Positions 48,804 to 57,107 of a stretch of 64,000 nt of DNA are shown piece by piece (position 1 is the first letter of the stretch; each line of letters begins with the position of its first letter). The stretch covers positions 1 to 64,000 of the forward strand of contig CACCNI010000001.1 of assembly GCA_902547215.1 (NCBI GenBank). The letters are read 5' to 3'. A program made the position numbers and the translations under genes. Under the pieces are notes generated by a model that was not told the DNA's origin, did not search any database, and saw only the letters and a program-made list of their open reading frames with translations. The stretch is from an uncultured Pelagibacteraceae bacterium. GTDB taxonomy: Bacteria; Pseudomonadota; Alphaproteobacteria; Pelagibacterales; Pelagibacteraceae.

Positions 48804-49256
48804 TTAGTTTATCTTTTTTTCCCATTTAAGACTTGATCTGTTTAGATTTGATTTTTTAATAGCTTTTGCCTTAAATTTTTCAAATAATGTTGGTTCCCAA
48901 ATTTGGAAGGTCTTGCCTAAGCCAACAAATAAAATTCTTGTTTTAATTTTTGAATGTTGAAGAAGTTTTTTTGTTAAAGATATCCTGCCCTCTGTATCAA
49001 AAATTAAATTCACACTTTCAGATAAAATTGAAGTAGCGAAATAATCCTTTTTTTCTTCGAATGGATTTAAGTTATCAATTGCATCTGATATTTTTTCAAT
49101 TCGGTCTTGAGGCCAAGCTTCTAAGCATTGTTGATTAAATGAAGGAAAACAAATTATACTATTAAATCCCAAACTGGACAAATGTGATCTAAATTGTGCA
49201 GGCACAGATACCCTTCCTTTTTTGTCTATATTGTTTTCGTACGTCGATAAAAACAT
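48804..49256 (-). CDS. mraZ: MraZ transcriptional regulator
   Basis: First gene of the dcw cluster: a 150-residue protein with two AbrB-like half-domains, marked by DKKGRVSVPAQFR (~11-23) and DTEGRISLTKKLL (~80-92). In E. coli MraZ binds TGGGN repeats in its own promoter and represses the cluster. Here three such boxes lie upstream. ftsZ follows after 18 bases, so MraZ would directly govern ftsZ dosage. Confidence 0.94.
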   Translation of the reverse strand: MFLSTYENNIDKKGRVSVPAQFRSHLSSLGFNSIICFPSFNQQCLEAWPQDRIEKISDAIDNLNPFEEKKDYFATSILSESVNLIFDTEGRISLTKKLLQHSKIKTRILFVGLGKTFQIWEPTLFEKFKAKAIKKSNLNRSSLKWEKKIN

Positions 49257-49268
49257 AATCCATAATTA

Positions 49269-49300
49269 ACCCATTTGGGTATTTATGGGAATATATGGGT
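49269..49300. promoter_or_regulatory. MraZ operator: three TGGGN boxes at 10-bp period plus an inverted fourth
   Basis: On the plus strand TGGGT (49276-49280), TGGGA (49286-49290) and TGGGT (49296-49300) are spaced by exactly five bases, the arrangement described for E. coli MraZ. A further TGGGT lies on the minus strand at 49269-49273. The three-box array is on the strand opposite to mraZ. It overlaps the -10 box and presumed start site of the mraZ promoter, as expected for autorepression. Confidence 0.8.
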
Positions 49301-49318
49301 TTTTGATGCAACCGTCAA
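49290..49318 (-). promoter_or_regulatory. mraZ/dcw sigma70 promoter
   Basis: Reading the minus strand, -35 TTGACG (49313-49318) is followed after 17 bases by -10 TATATT (49290-49295), close to consensus. Transcription would start near 49283, about 27 bases before the mraZ ATG. The -10 box lies between and across the MraZ boxes. Confidence 0.75.
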
Positions 49319-49380
49319 TACTTATAATTTAAGCCCAATATCAAGATGGAACATTTGAGAAACAAAATTTTTAATGATTT

Positions 49381-49730
49381 GCTAGATAAGCTATAAGCCG
49401 GGTTCTGTCATTTAAACTTATCATTTATCTAGGCCTTAAGTTGCCTTAAGGCTCAAGCAACTAACCCAGATGACTAGCCAAAGACTGCTTTTAGTTTTTC
49501 ACAATGTCATCTCTACTCAGTCTTGCTCTCAGTGGGGTTTTCCATGCGTTATCTGTTACCAAACAACCGGTGTGCTCTTACCACACCTTTTCACCCTTGC
49601 CTTGATGAGGCGGTTTATTTTCTGTGGCACTATCCCTAGGGTTTCCCCCGCCAGTCGTTAACTGGCACTGTGTCTTTGTAGAGCCCGGACTTTCCTCTTT
49701 AAAATTAAAGCGATAAGTCACTTATCTAGC
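49381..49730 (-). ncRNA. rnpB: RNase P RNA, type A
   Basis: Catalytic RNA that matures tRNA 5' ends. Read on the minus strand, the conserved GAGGAAAGTCCGGGCTC lies near the 5' end (49680-49696), followed by GGGGGAAACCC and ending with ACAGAACCCGGCTTAT near 49390. The outer ends GCTAGATAAG and CTTATCTAGC are complementary, giving helix P1. The ~350-base length fits bacterial type A. It sits between mraZ and the amidase gene with its own transcription unit. Confidence 0.95.
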
Positions 49731-49766
49731 AGTTTTTTTTTATAGAAATTTAAAGTTTTTACAATA

Positions 49767-50489
49767 TTAATTTAATCCCCGTTTTACGAGGTTTTTTGCT
49801 ATCTCTAAACACTCTTTGTCGATTTTTCCGTTAATTATTTTTGATCTATATCTTCTTTGAAAAGCTCTAACAACAGACTTTGAAGGTTTGGATTTTTTTT
49901 GGATGCAGTAACCAATTTTTTTAAGATAAAAATAAAAGATCTTCTTTTCTTTTGTTAAAACCTCAGTATCTCTAAATTTAAGATTTTTTGGTAAATTATA
50001 CCAAATACCAATTTTTTGTTTAGCCAGGTATTTCCAAGGAAACTTTTCTCCAGGATCTTTTTTTCTATCTGGCGAAATATCAGAATGTCCTAAAACGTTT
50101 TTGCTTTTTATGAGATATTTTCTTTTTAAAATTTTCGATAAAAATAGTAAACTCTTTATCTGTTTATTTGGAAATCTCTCATATTTACCAGAATGACCAG
50201 AATTTTGGATTTCAATACCGATTGATTTATCATTTAAATTTTTATGATTTTTCCAATTTGATATGCCTGCATGCCAAGCTATAAATTTATCAGGTACCAT
50301 ATTGATAATTTCACCGTTTTTTTTGATAAAGTAATGACAACTTACTTTTGAACTTTTGCTGGTAAGTCTCTCTATCGCCTTTTTTTCAGATGCCATTCCA
50401 GTATAGTGAAAAATTAGATAAATAATTTTTTTAGGAGATCTAGGTATTTTATCAAAATTTATTGAATAAATGGCTCTAAATTTTTTCAT
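49767..50489 (-). CDS. N-acetylmuramoyl-L-alanine amidase, AmpD-like, with peptidoglycan-binding tail
   Basis: Zinc amidase_2 domain (residues ~20-160): IFHYTGM (zinc His), ISNWKNHKNLNDKSIGIEIQ (the conserved Glu region) and GHSDISPDRKKDPGEKFPW, with the second His and the Asp ligand. The C-terminal ~65 residues (FYFYLKKIGY, SVVRAFQRRYR) form a PG_binding_1 domain. No signal peptide is seen, so a cytoplasmic AmpD-like recycling role is likely. It diverges from mlaA across 75 bases. Confidence 0.88.
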   Translation of the reverse strand: MKKFRAIYSINFDKIPRSPKKIIYLIFHYTGMASEKKAIERLTSKSSKVSCHYFIKKNGEIINMVPDKFIAWHAGISNWKNHKNLNDKSIGIEIQNSGHSGKYERFPNKQIKSLLFLSKILKRKYLIKSKNVLGHSDISPDRKKDPGEKFPWKYLAKQKIGIWYNLPKNLKFRDTEVLTKEKKIFYFYLKKIGYCIQKKSKPSKSVVRAFQRRYRSKIINGKIDKECLEIAKNLVKRGLN

Positions 50490-50564
50490 TTTTAGGTATT
50501 TCTTAGGGTTTTATTCACAAATTTCTGATTTACTTTGTGATAAGATATAATATACAGAATTTAA

Positions 50565-51338
50565 ATGAACAGAATAATTGCAACATTGCTATCAATGTTT
50601 TTAATACAATTAATAGTTGTAAAAAAGACATACAGTAATGAAGATGAAGTTAAAGATTGTTTTGAAAAGCTCAATAGAGCTACGTTTGCTCTAAACATGG
50701 GGTTGGATAAAGTAATTTTTAAACCTATATCAAAAGGATATAGAAAATTACCTTCTCCTATTAGAAATGGGACTAGCAATGCTTTAAGCAATTTATCGAA
50801 TTTAATTACAATTCCAAATAATATACTCCAAGGTGATTTTGGGTCAGCAGCTAATAACAGTGCAAGACTTATAATAAATACTACAATTGGTATCGCGGGT
50901 ATTTTTGATCCAGCTAATTCATTTGGATTTGAAAAAAGAGAAAAAGAGGATTTTGGACAATCGCTTGGAGTGATGGGAGTTGGGGAAGGTTGTTATTTAG
51001 TTTTGCCAGTACTAGGTCCATCTACAGTTAGGGATACGTTAGGATCTTTAGTTGCAATGAATGGTGGAGATGTATGGCACAATATTACAGTTAGAGATGA
51101 CGAGGAATATGTTAAAGAGTTTAAGGAGTCAGACTATTGGGTTTCAAGAGTTACATCAGGCGTAGATTTTAGAGCTAAAAATATAGAAGCTTTTGATGCA
51201 ATGGAAAAAAATTCAGTGGATCTATACGCTACAGTAAGAAGTTTATACTTACAAGATAGAGAGAAAAAAATAAAAAATTCTAAAAATAAAACAGAAGCCA
51301 TGGATGATGGCGACTGGGATACTCTTGAAAATCAATAA
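50565..51338 (+). CDS. mlaA: MlaA, outer-membrane lipid asymmetry protein
   Basis: Removes mislocalised phospholipids from the outer leaflet (also called VacJ). Family motifs: FEKLNRATFALNMGLDK, PSPIRNGTSNALSNLSN, IPNNILQGDF, GIAGIFDPANSFGF, EDFGQSLGVMGVGEGCYLVLPVLGPSTVRD. The N-terminus has a signal-like helix (IIATLLSMFLIQLIVV) but no lipobox Cys, so it may not be lipidated, unlike E. coli MlaA. mlaC follows after 11 bases; the inner-membrane MlaBDEF genes are not in the window. Confidence 0.93.
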   Translation: MNRIIATLLSMFLIQLIVVKKTYSNEDEVKDCFEKLNRATFALNMGLDKVIFKPISKGYRKLPSPIRNGTSNALSNLSNLITIPNNILQGDFGSAANNSARLIINTTIGIAGIFDPANSFGFEKREKEDFGQSLGVMGVGEGCYLVLPVLGPSTVRDTLGSLVAMNGGDVWHNITVRDDEEYVKEFKESDYWVSRVTSGVDFRAKNIEAFDAMEKNSVDLYATVRSLYLQDREKKIKNSKNKTEAMDDGDWDTLENQ

Positions 51339-51349
51339 GAATTTTAGTT

Positions 51350-51943
51350 ATGAAGATTTTAAAGAAATTTTTTTTTTCTATAATAATTCTATTAATTTTT
51401 TCAAATAATTCTTGGGCAAAAAGTGCTTCGGAATTTATAAGTTCATTGACTAATGAGGCTTCTATTATTTTGTCGAGTAAGCTTTCGGATGATGAAAAAA
51501 TCATAAGGCTTAAAGAAATTGGAGATAAATCAGTTGATATCGTCGGCGTTGGTTTCTACACATTAGGTAAACATAGAAAAAACCTCACAGATAGTCAAAA
51601 AGAACAATACAAAGAACTTTTTAGAAATTATTTTTTAAAAAGTTTTTCAGGTCGTTTAGTTGGATATACTGATGCTAAAATAACTGTCTTATCTGAAGAG
51701 ATTAAAAATGAAAAATATACAATTGTGTACTCAAAATTAATTGGTACTTCTGATAGACCAGAGGTCAAAATAGATTGGAGAGTTTATACAAAAGATCCTG
51801 AAAATCCTTTAATAAGAGATTTGGTAATTGAAGGATTGAGTTTAGCTAGAACTCAAAAAGAAGAATTTAATTCTATAATTGTTAATAATGATAATGATAT
51901 TGAAGCCTTATTTCAAAATTTAAATAAATTCCTAGATAATTAA
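51350..51943 (+). CDS. mlaC: MlaC, periplasmic phospholipid carrier
   Basis: A 197-residue protein with signal peptide (FFFSIIILLIFSNNSWA, cleavage near residue 23). Family segments: SFSGRLVGYTDAKITVL, VKIDWRVYTKDPENPLIRDLVIEGLSLARTQKEEF and a C-terminal helix FQNLNKFL. MlaC shuttles phospholipids between MlaA in the outer membrane and the MlaFEDB complex. It is co-transcribed with mlaA. Confidence 0.92.
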   Translation: MKILKKFFFSIIILLIFSNNSWAKSASEFISSLTNEASIILSSKLSDDEKIIRLKEIGDKSVDIVGVGFYTLGKHRKNLTDSQKEQYKELFRNYFLKSFSGRLVGYTDAKITVLSEEIKNEKYTIVYSKLIGTSDRPEVKIDWRVYTKDPENPLIRDLVIEGLSLARTQKEEFNSIIVNNDNDIEALFQNLNKFLDN

Positions 51944-52019
51944 CAATTCCATTATTTTTTAGATTTTATCGATTTGATTTTATTAAAACATATTATTGTT
52001 TATTATAAGATTTTAAAAT

Positions 52020-52721
52020 ATGAATAATTTTACAATAGTAATTCCAGTTTATAATGAAGCAAAAAATTTAAAAATTCTTATTCCAAAGATTTACAAAGAA
52101 CTAAAGAATAAAAAATTTGAACTCATAATCGTAGATGATAATTCAAACGATATGACTTGCGAAATTTTGAAAAAATTTAAAAAAAAAAATTTTAGGCACA
52201 TAATTAGAAAAAAAGGAAGGGATTTATCCAAATCCTGCATAGAAGGTTTTAAAAAAGCAAGATTTAAAAGTATAATTGTAATGGACGGTGATTTACAACA
52301 TAAACCTAGTGATATAAAAAAAATTTTGTATAAATTTTTTAGAGGTAATCCAGATTTCGTTATTGGTACGCGCGATTTATTTAAGAAAAAAAAACATAAC
52401 CTTAATTTTTTAAGGCTTTTCGCATCAAGGATGCTAATACTGCTGGTAAATTTTTTATTAGGTAAAAAAACCTCAGACCCAATGAGTGGTTTTTTTATGT
52501 TCAAAAAAGAGGTTTTTATCAAATCTCAAAAAAAATTGATCAAAAAAGGCTATAAAATATTGTTAGATCTAATTTACATTAAAAATCAAAGAGTTAAGGT
52601 AATTGATGTTAATATAAATTTTGACAGCAGAATTAAAGGTAAAAGTAAAATGAGTTTAAAAATTTTAATAGATCTAGTATCAATGATTTTAAAAAAATTT
52701 TTTTCAAAAATTTTATTGTAA
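52020..52721 (+). CDS. GT2 glycosyltransferase, polyprenol-phosphate mannosyltransferase-like
   Basis: A 233-residue GT-A enzyme with TIVIPVYNEAKNLKIL, ELIIVDDNSNDMT, the DxD-type SIIVMDGDLQHKPSD and a conserved DPMSGFFMFKK. This matches dolichyl/polyprenyl-phosphate mannosyltransferase (DPM1/Ppm-like). The product would be a lipid-phosphate sugar for envelope glycosylation. There is no membrane domain beyond a weak hydrophobic stretch (RMLILLVNFLLG). It ends one base before the convergent tRNA gene and stands at the left edge of the glycan region. Confidence 0.85.
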   Translation: MNNFTIVIPVYNEAKNLKILIPKIYKELKNKKFELIIVDDNSNDMTCEILKKFKKKNFRHIIRKKGRDLSKSCIEGFKKARFKSIIVMDGDLQHKPSDIKKILYKFFRGNPDFVIGTRDLFKKKKHNLNFLRLFASRMLILLVNFLLGKKTSDPMSGFFMFKKEVFIKSQKKLIKKGYKILLDLIYIKNQRVKVIDVNINFDSRIKGKSKMSLKILIDLVSMILKKFFSKILL

Positions 52722-52722
52722 T

Positions 52723-52799
52723 TGGTGGGCCCGCCAGGACTCGAACCTGGGACCAATACATTATGAGTGTACTGCTCTAACCAACTGAGCTACAGGCCC
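52723..52799 (-). tRNA. tRNA with CAU anticodon, probably tRNA-Ile2 (lysidine type), otherwise tRNA-Met
   Basis: A 77-base cloverleaf with encoded CCA. Acceptor stem GGGCCTG/CGGGCCC, D-loop AGTTGGTTA with the usual GG, anticodon loop CTCATAA, T-loop TTCGAGT, all canonical. The TTGGTC segment after the anticodon stem recalls E. coli tRNA-Ile2 more than elongator tRNA-Met, so I favour Ile2 reading AUA after TilS modification; the choice is not certain. Confidence 0.92.
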
Positions 52800-52863
52800 T
52801 AATAAGGCTTTTATTTATTTATATTAATAAGCTTACTCTTACAAGTATAAAAAAAAAGTTGAC

Positions 52864-53769
52864 TTAATTTTTAATAATAAATTTATTAGCAACCTGTGGG
52901 TAGAATGTTATATCTATAAAGTCTCTGTTAATTAAGTAAGGCAAAATATATAACTCACAATTTTGATCAATAAATCCGAAATTGAAATTTACATGCTCGC
53001 ATTTTTGAAATTTTACCTTGGTTGTAGTGTTATCTTTAAATTTTAGATCAATTGTTTGTGTCCCCTCATAAAGTCTTTTGTTTTTAAGTACATTTTCCAT
53101 CTTGTAAATACCAAATCCACCAAAAGCAGAATAAACATTAATTGGGTCTTGATTAATGTTAAATGAGTAAGTTTTTTTTTTTATGTAATTATCATTTACT
53201 TCCTCTAAAATTTTAGGACTAGTTTGATCAATAGGGTAGAGTTTGGTGCAAATATTCTGAAGAATTTCTGCCCAAAAGTCATTTTTACAATATTTTTCAT
53301 CTCTTAAGGCCCACATATCGTAATAAGTGCCTAATTGATTTGCAAAAATACCTGCAATATTTTTTTTTGAAAATAAAAACTTTAAAGATTTTGAAATATT
53401 TTCGTTATTTATTCTATATTCTCCTATATCATCACAATCTAAGATTACCAATAAGTCACAATCACGAAGGTCGGGCTCACTTTTAATTTTTTCAATTATT
53501 TTATTTCTAGCTCTTTCTAACCTTTCACCCCTTGTTTTATATTGATCTAAATTATCATCAAACAAGTAATAACAATTTGGATTTTTTTTTGATTTTAGTA
53601 TTTCTCTAGTTCTATCTTTTGAACCATTTTCAACAATTATTTGATAACTCTTTTCAAAAAGTGAAGTATAATAATTTATATTACTTAGTATTTTTTCTAA
53701 GTATTTTTCACAATCTCTTGCACATCCTGCAAAAACTACTTTTTTATTTTTAAAATCGTTGTTAAGCAT
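52864..53769 (-). CDS. Glycosyltransferase-like protein, GT-A fold
   Basis: A 301-residue protein with the start VVFAGCARDCEKYLEKILSN, then YQIIVENGSKDRTREIL, a DxD-like LVILDCDDIGEY and GIFANQLGTYYDMWALR. The arrangement (Rossmann start, NGSxDxT, DCDD) is a nucleotide-diphospho-sugar transferase pattern and somewhat resembles CAP59-type mannosyltransferases; the exact family is uncertain. It lies between the two tRNA genes, an odd spot suggesting insertion into a tRNA pair. Confidence 0.7.
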   Translation of the reverse strand: MLNNDFKNKKVVFAGCARDCEKYLEKILSNINYYTSLFEKSYQIIVENGSKDRTREILKSKKNPNCYYLFDDNLDQYKTRGERLERARNKIIEKIKSEPDLRDCDLLVILDCDDIGEYRINNENISKSLKFLFSKKNIAGIFANQLGTYYDMWALRDEKYCKNDFWAEILQNICTKLYPIDQTSPKILEEVNDNYIKKKTYSFNINQDPINVYSAFGGFGIYKMENVLKNKRLYEGTQTIDLKFKDNTTTKVKFQKCEHVNFNFGFIDQNCELYILPYLINRDFIDITFYPQVANKFIIKN

Positions 53770-53815
53770 ATTAATGTTTAATTTATTTACCCAATTATTA
53801 AGTTGATTTTAAAAT

Positions 53816-53890
53816 TGGTGGGCCGTGTTGGTTACGCTCCAACTACCCCTGCAATGTCAATGCAGTACTCTACTATTGAGCTAACGGCCC
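53816..53890 (-). tRNA. tRNA-Val (GAC) with non-canonical D- and T-loops
   Basis: A 75-base cloverleaf with encoded CCA. The acceptor stem GGGCCGT/ACGGCCC pairs perfectly. The anticodon arm CTGCA-TTGACAT-TGCAG gives GAC. The T-stem GTTGG/CCAAC is perfect, but the T-loop is AGCGTAA instead of TTCRANY. The D-loop AATAGTA lacks the GG pair that contacts the T-loop in ordinary tRNAs. It could be a functional unusual tRNA or a decaying one. Confidence 0.82.
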
Positions 53891-53913
53891 GAAATTAAAC
53901 CTAAATATTTATT

Positions 53914-55182
53914 TCATTTTTTTGAAAAAATATTAGTTTGTTTATTTACTGCATACATTAACGAAAAATTTATCATAAATAAAGTTATATTGAAATTATT
54001 AAAAAAAGCACCACTCGGCAATAATGGAACAAAGTTAATTAATAAAAAAACCAGACAACCAGCTTGGACATAGTTTCTGCTTTCAACTATTTTTCTGATT
54101 ATTCGAAACATTAGGTAGAAAATTATTGAAATTATTATTGTTGTTCCAATGATTCCATGTTCAGATAACATTTCTATATAAACTTGATGAGGATGAGTTA
54201 AGCACCAATATTCTTTATACATGGAAATTTTTTTAGCATTGCATGTCTCGACTCTATAATTCTTATTTCCTACACCAAGCCAAGGATTATTTTTAAAGAC
54301 ATGTATTCCTGACTTATAAAGTTTAATATATGAACTATTTTCAAAAAAATTTTCTCTTTTATCTTTTGTCTTTATTAAGTTATAAAATTGGTCAACATAT
54401 CTAAATTTGACGTAATCCGAAAAACTTATTGTGAGAAAGAAAATTACAAAGATGGATAGAAAAATTAGAATTTTATTTTTTAATTCTACATAATCTATTA
54501 TGGAAATAAAAATTAAAAATCCTATTAAAACTTTCAAAGCATTTGATCTTTCACCAGTCAATATTATTCCAACTAAACTAATAAAGACAATAAAAAAACC
54601 GAATATTTTTAAAATCTTTTTTGGTTTAAAGTAATTTAAAATGTAGCCTGACACTATAAAACAAAACCCAGATAAATATGCACCAACTATAGGTTCAGTT
54701 CTAAAAAAACTTATAACTCTATCAGGATTAAGTTGGGGAATTCCATCAATTTCTGATCTTCCAAATCCAAGTATGTTACTACCTGTAAATCTCTCAATGT
54801 ATACATCTATTAAAACTACAAAAAAAATTGTTGTCCAAATTTTTAAGATATTAAAGTTTTTTTCATTAATAAAAAAAATATAATTCACTATTAAAAAAAA
54901 AAGAATAAATCTTACGAATCCAAAGTTTCTATAAATTCCCGATGTTATATCAACTGAAATTAATGAATTAAATATTAGATAGAAGTATAGAATTACTAAA
55001 AAGAATATCGGTTTAAAATCATTTATCTCAATATTACTTTTGGAGAAATAAATTAATACAAAGCACAAGCCAAGTAAAACAGTATTTATCAATGAAAAAC
55101 TTGAGCCAATAATTATTGAAATAGGTAAAATAGAAAATAATATTATCGGTAAATTAATTTTTATGTTGTCCACAAATTTCAT
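53914..55182 (-). CDS. O-antigen ligase/polymerase-like membrane protein
   Basis: A 422-residue polytopic protein with about eleven helices. A large periplasmic loop contains GVGNKNYRVETC, CLTHPHQVYIEMLSEHGIIGTTI, the conserved HxH...E..G..G signature of the Wzy_C/WaaL family. It would join O-polysaccharide to lipid A-core, or polymerise it. Its ATG overlaps the stop of the upstream methyltransferase (ATGA). It lies next to the tRNA-Val end. Confidence 0.85.
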   Translation of the reverse strand: MKFVDNIKINLPIILFSILPISIIIGSSFSLINTVLLGLCFVLIYFSKSNIEINDFKPIFFLVILYFYLIFNSLISVDITSGIYRNFGFVRFILFFLIVNYIFFINEKNFNILKIWTTIFFVVLIDVYIERFTGSNILGFGRSEIDGIPQLNPDRVISFFRTEPIVGAYLSGFCFIVSGYILNYFKPKKILKIFGFFIVFISLVGIILTGERSNALKVLIGFLIFISIIDYVELKNKILIFLSIFVIFFLTISFSDYVKFRYVDQFYNLIKTKDKRENFFENSSYIKLYKSGIHVFKNNPWLGVGNKNYRVETCNAKKISMYKEYWCLTHPHQVYIEMLSEHGIIGTTIIISIIFYLMFRIIRKIVESRNYVQAGCLVFLLINFVPLLPSGAFFNNFNITLFMINFSLMYAVNKQTNIFSKK

Positions 55183-55871
55183 TTAAATCCTGTACATGCT
55201 ATTCTTTTTGATTTATGAACTGTATTCAAGTCTTCCTTAATTATTTTAATACTTTCAAAAATATTTTCAAAAAACTTAGGTCTTATGGTATCAAATATCA
55301 ATATGGACTCTTTTTTCATCACTTTTTTAAGATAATCTGAATATATTTGAAAATCATAATGATAATCTAATGAATAGATGGAAAATATTACATCAAACTT
55401 ATTTGTTGGAAAATTATTTTTATCAGAGTCGAATATTTTATATCGTTCTTTTGATATTTCATTACTTTCGAGAAAAAAATTTAGTTGATTTAAGTTATTG
55501 TATGCCTCTTTATTTAAATTATCCCAACCATATTTTACCTTATTAGATACATAATCTTTTTCTATAAAAGAAACATGTGAATTAGTTATAGATCTTAGAA
55601 TTAAAAGCTCTAAACCACCAATACCACCACCGATACTTAAAAAAAATTTTTTTCCTACAATAAACTTATTAATGGTGTTTAATTCTTTTATCATCACATC
55701 CAAATAATTTTCTGAAATCTTTTGGACATCAATTAAATATTTTGAAAAAATTTTTGAAAATAAGTATCTTCCAAATATTTTTCTTACTTTTTTTAATTTA
55801 TCATCAGCGAGTTCTATTCTTTGTAACAATGCAAGTTGTGCTAAATTCCTGTTTAAATTAAAAGGTTTCAT
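55179..55871 (-). CDS. Putative SAM-dependent methyltransferase
   Basis: A 230-residue protein. After an N-terminal helical part, residues ~77-90 read FFLSIGGGIGGLEL, a glycine-rich SAM-binding motif I, followed by VSFIEKDYVS (acidic end of strand 2) and FDVIFSIYSLDYHYD (motif IV). The substrate is unknown. The position between a GT4 enzyme (abutting) and the O-antigen ligase (4-base overlap) suggests methylation of a glycan or its precursor. Confidence 0.7.
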   Translation of the reverse strand: MKPFNLNRNLAQLALLQRIELADDKLKKVRKIFGRYLFSKIFSKYLIDVQKISENYLDVMIKELNTINKFIVGKKFFLSIGGGIGGLELLILRSITNSHVSFIEKDYVSNKVKYGWDNLNKEAYNNLNQLNFFLESNEISKERYKIFDSDKNNFPTNKFDVIFSIYSLDYHYDFQIYSDYLKKVMKKESILIFDTIRPKFFENIFESIKIIKEDLNTVHKSKRIACTGFK

Positions 55872-57026
55872 CTATTTATTATTTAAAATATAATTTAGCT
55901 TTTTATAATGATTGAACATTGTAAAATTCGAACATTTTTTTTTTGCTAATATTTTTTTTTCTAAAATAGTTGCATCATTCAATTTTTTAAACTCTATGAG
56001 TTTTTTACATAATCCATTTTTTTCATTATTGTTGAAAATTAAACCTCCTAAACCATTATCTAAAAACTCTTCAGGCCCATTTTTACAATTACTTGAAATA
56101 ATAAAATTATTACAAAAAGAGGCCTCAACCATTACAAATCCTACCTCTTCCCAAAGTGAGGAGAGAATAAAGCACTTAGAATTTTTCATAATATGATAAA
56201 TATTTTCTGTAAAATTTTGTAATTTAATATGGTTGGATAAATTTAATTTTATTATCTCTTCTTGCATTTTTTTTTTAAGTTCACCTTTTCCAACAATAAA
56301 TAACTTTTCGTCTGGGTGCAATTTCGAAAATTTTCCAAATTCTCTTATCAAATAAATAAAGTTTTTTTGTCTAGTAAATCTCCCTGCTGATAAAAAAAAA
56401 TTTTTTTGTACCTTTCCAGAATCTTTAAAATCGATTTTATTTTTTTTTTGAATTAAATCTTTTATATTTATTATTGCATCAAATAAGGTCTCAACTTTTT
56501 CATCTTTAAATATATTTTTAGTTATCAAATCGTTTTTTAATTGTTCGGTTGGACAAGTAATTTTGAAAATTTTATTTTGCGATTTTATCCACAGTTTTTT
56601 TCTAAATAAATTCATTTTTGGAAATCCAGAGATTCTTAAAATGAATTGAGTTTTAAATTTGAAAAAGTTCAACAGAAATAAAGGTAAAGATGTGATTAAA
56701 TGAATAATTAAATAATCAGGTTTTTTTTTTTTTATAAAAAATAATAAAGGAAAAGAGGAAATTAAAAAAATGATGATATAGGAAAGTCTGCTTTTTAAAA
56801 AACCTTTTTTTGGTAATAAATTATAATAATCAAAAGTGAGATTTTGTAATTTTACATTATTTTGTTCTAAATACTTATAGTGACTACTCCATTCACCAAA
56901 TACATTGATAATTGTTACCTCGTAGTCTTTTGAATATTTTGCAAGTGATATTGCTGAATTCAATGTTGATTTTACAGTTCCAACTTTATCAAGACATGGA
57001 GACCAATAGACAACACTTTTTTTCAT
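55872..57026 (-). CDS. GT4 family glycosyltransferase
   Basis: A 384-residue GT-B enzyme. The N-domain starts VVYWSPCLDKVGTVKSTLNSAISLAK, with a hydrophobic patch near residues 80-120 that may associate with membrane. The C-domain has LSAGRFTRQKNFIYLIREF, FIVGKGELKKKM and the acidic nucleotide-sugar site CFILSSLWEEVGFVMVEASFCN with the ExxxxxxxE motif. It begins the minus-strand unit ending in the O-antigen ligase and diverges from the next GT4 gene across ~80 bases. Confidence 0.85.
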   Translation of the reverse strand: MKKSVVYWSPCLDKVGTVKSTLNSAISLAKYSKDYEVTIINVFGEWSSHYKYLEQNNVKLQNLTFDYYNLLPKKGFLKSRLSYIIIFLISSFPLLFFIKKKKPDYLIIHLITSLPLFLLNFFKFKTQFILRISGFPKMNLFRKKLWIKSQNKIFKITCPTEQLKNDLITKNIFKDEKVETLFDAIINIKDLIQKKNKIDFKDSGKVQKNFFLSAGRFTRQKNFIYLIREFGKFSKLHPDEKLFIVGKGELKKKMQEEIIKLNLSNHIKLQNFTENIYHIMKNSKCFILSSLWEEVGFVMVEASFCNNFIISSNCKNGPEEFLDNGLGGLIFNNNEKNGLCKKLIEFKKLNDATILEKKILAKKKCSNFTMFNHYKKLNYILNNK

Positions 57027-57107
57027 TTCACTATTGTATTTCTATAAGAAATAAATATCTTGTCTAGCATCTAATAACAAAATGGATGTTTTTTTGCCAA
57101 TTTAATA

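Noticed and set aside
49470-49661. 63-codon open frame inside the RNase P RNA gene
   Set aside because: It is on the opposite strand of a structured RNA gene and is explained by it.
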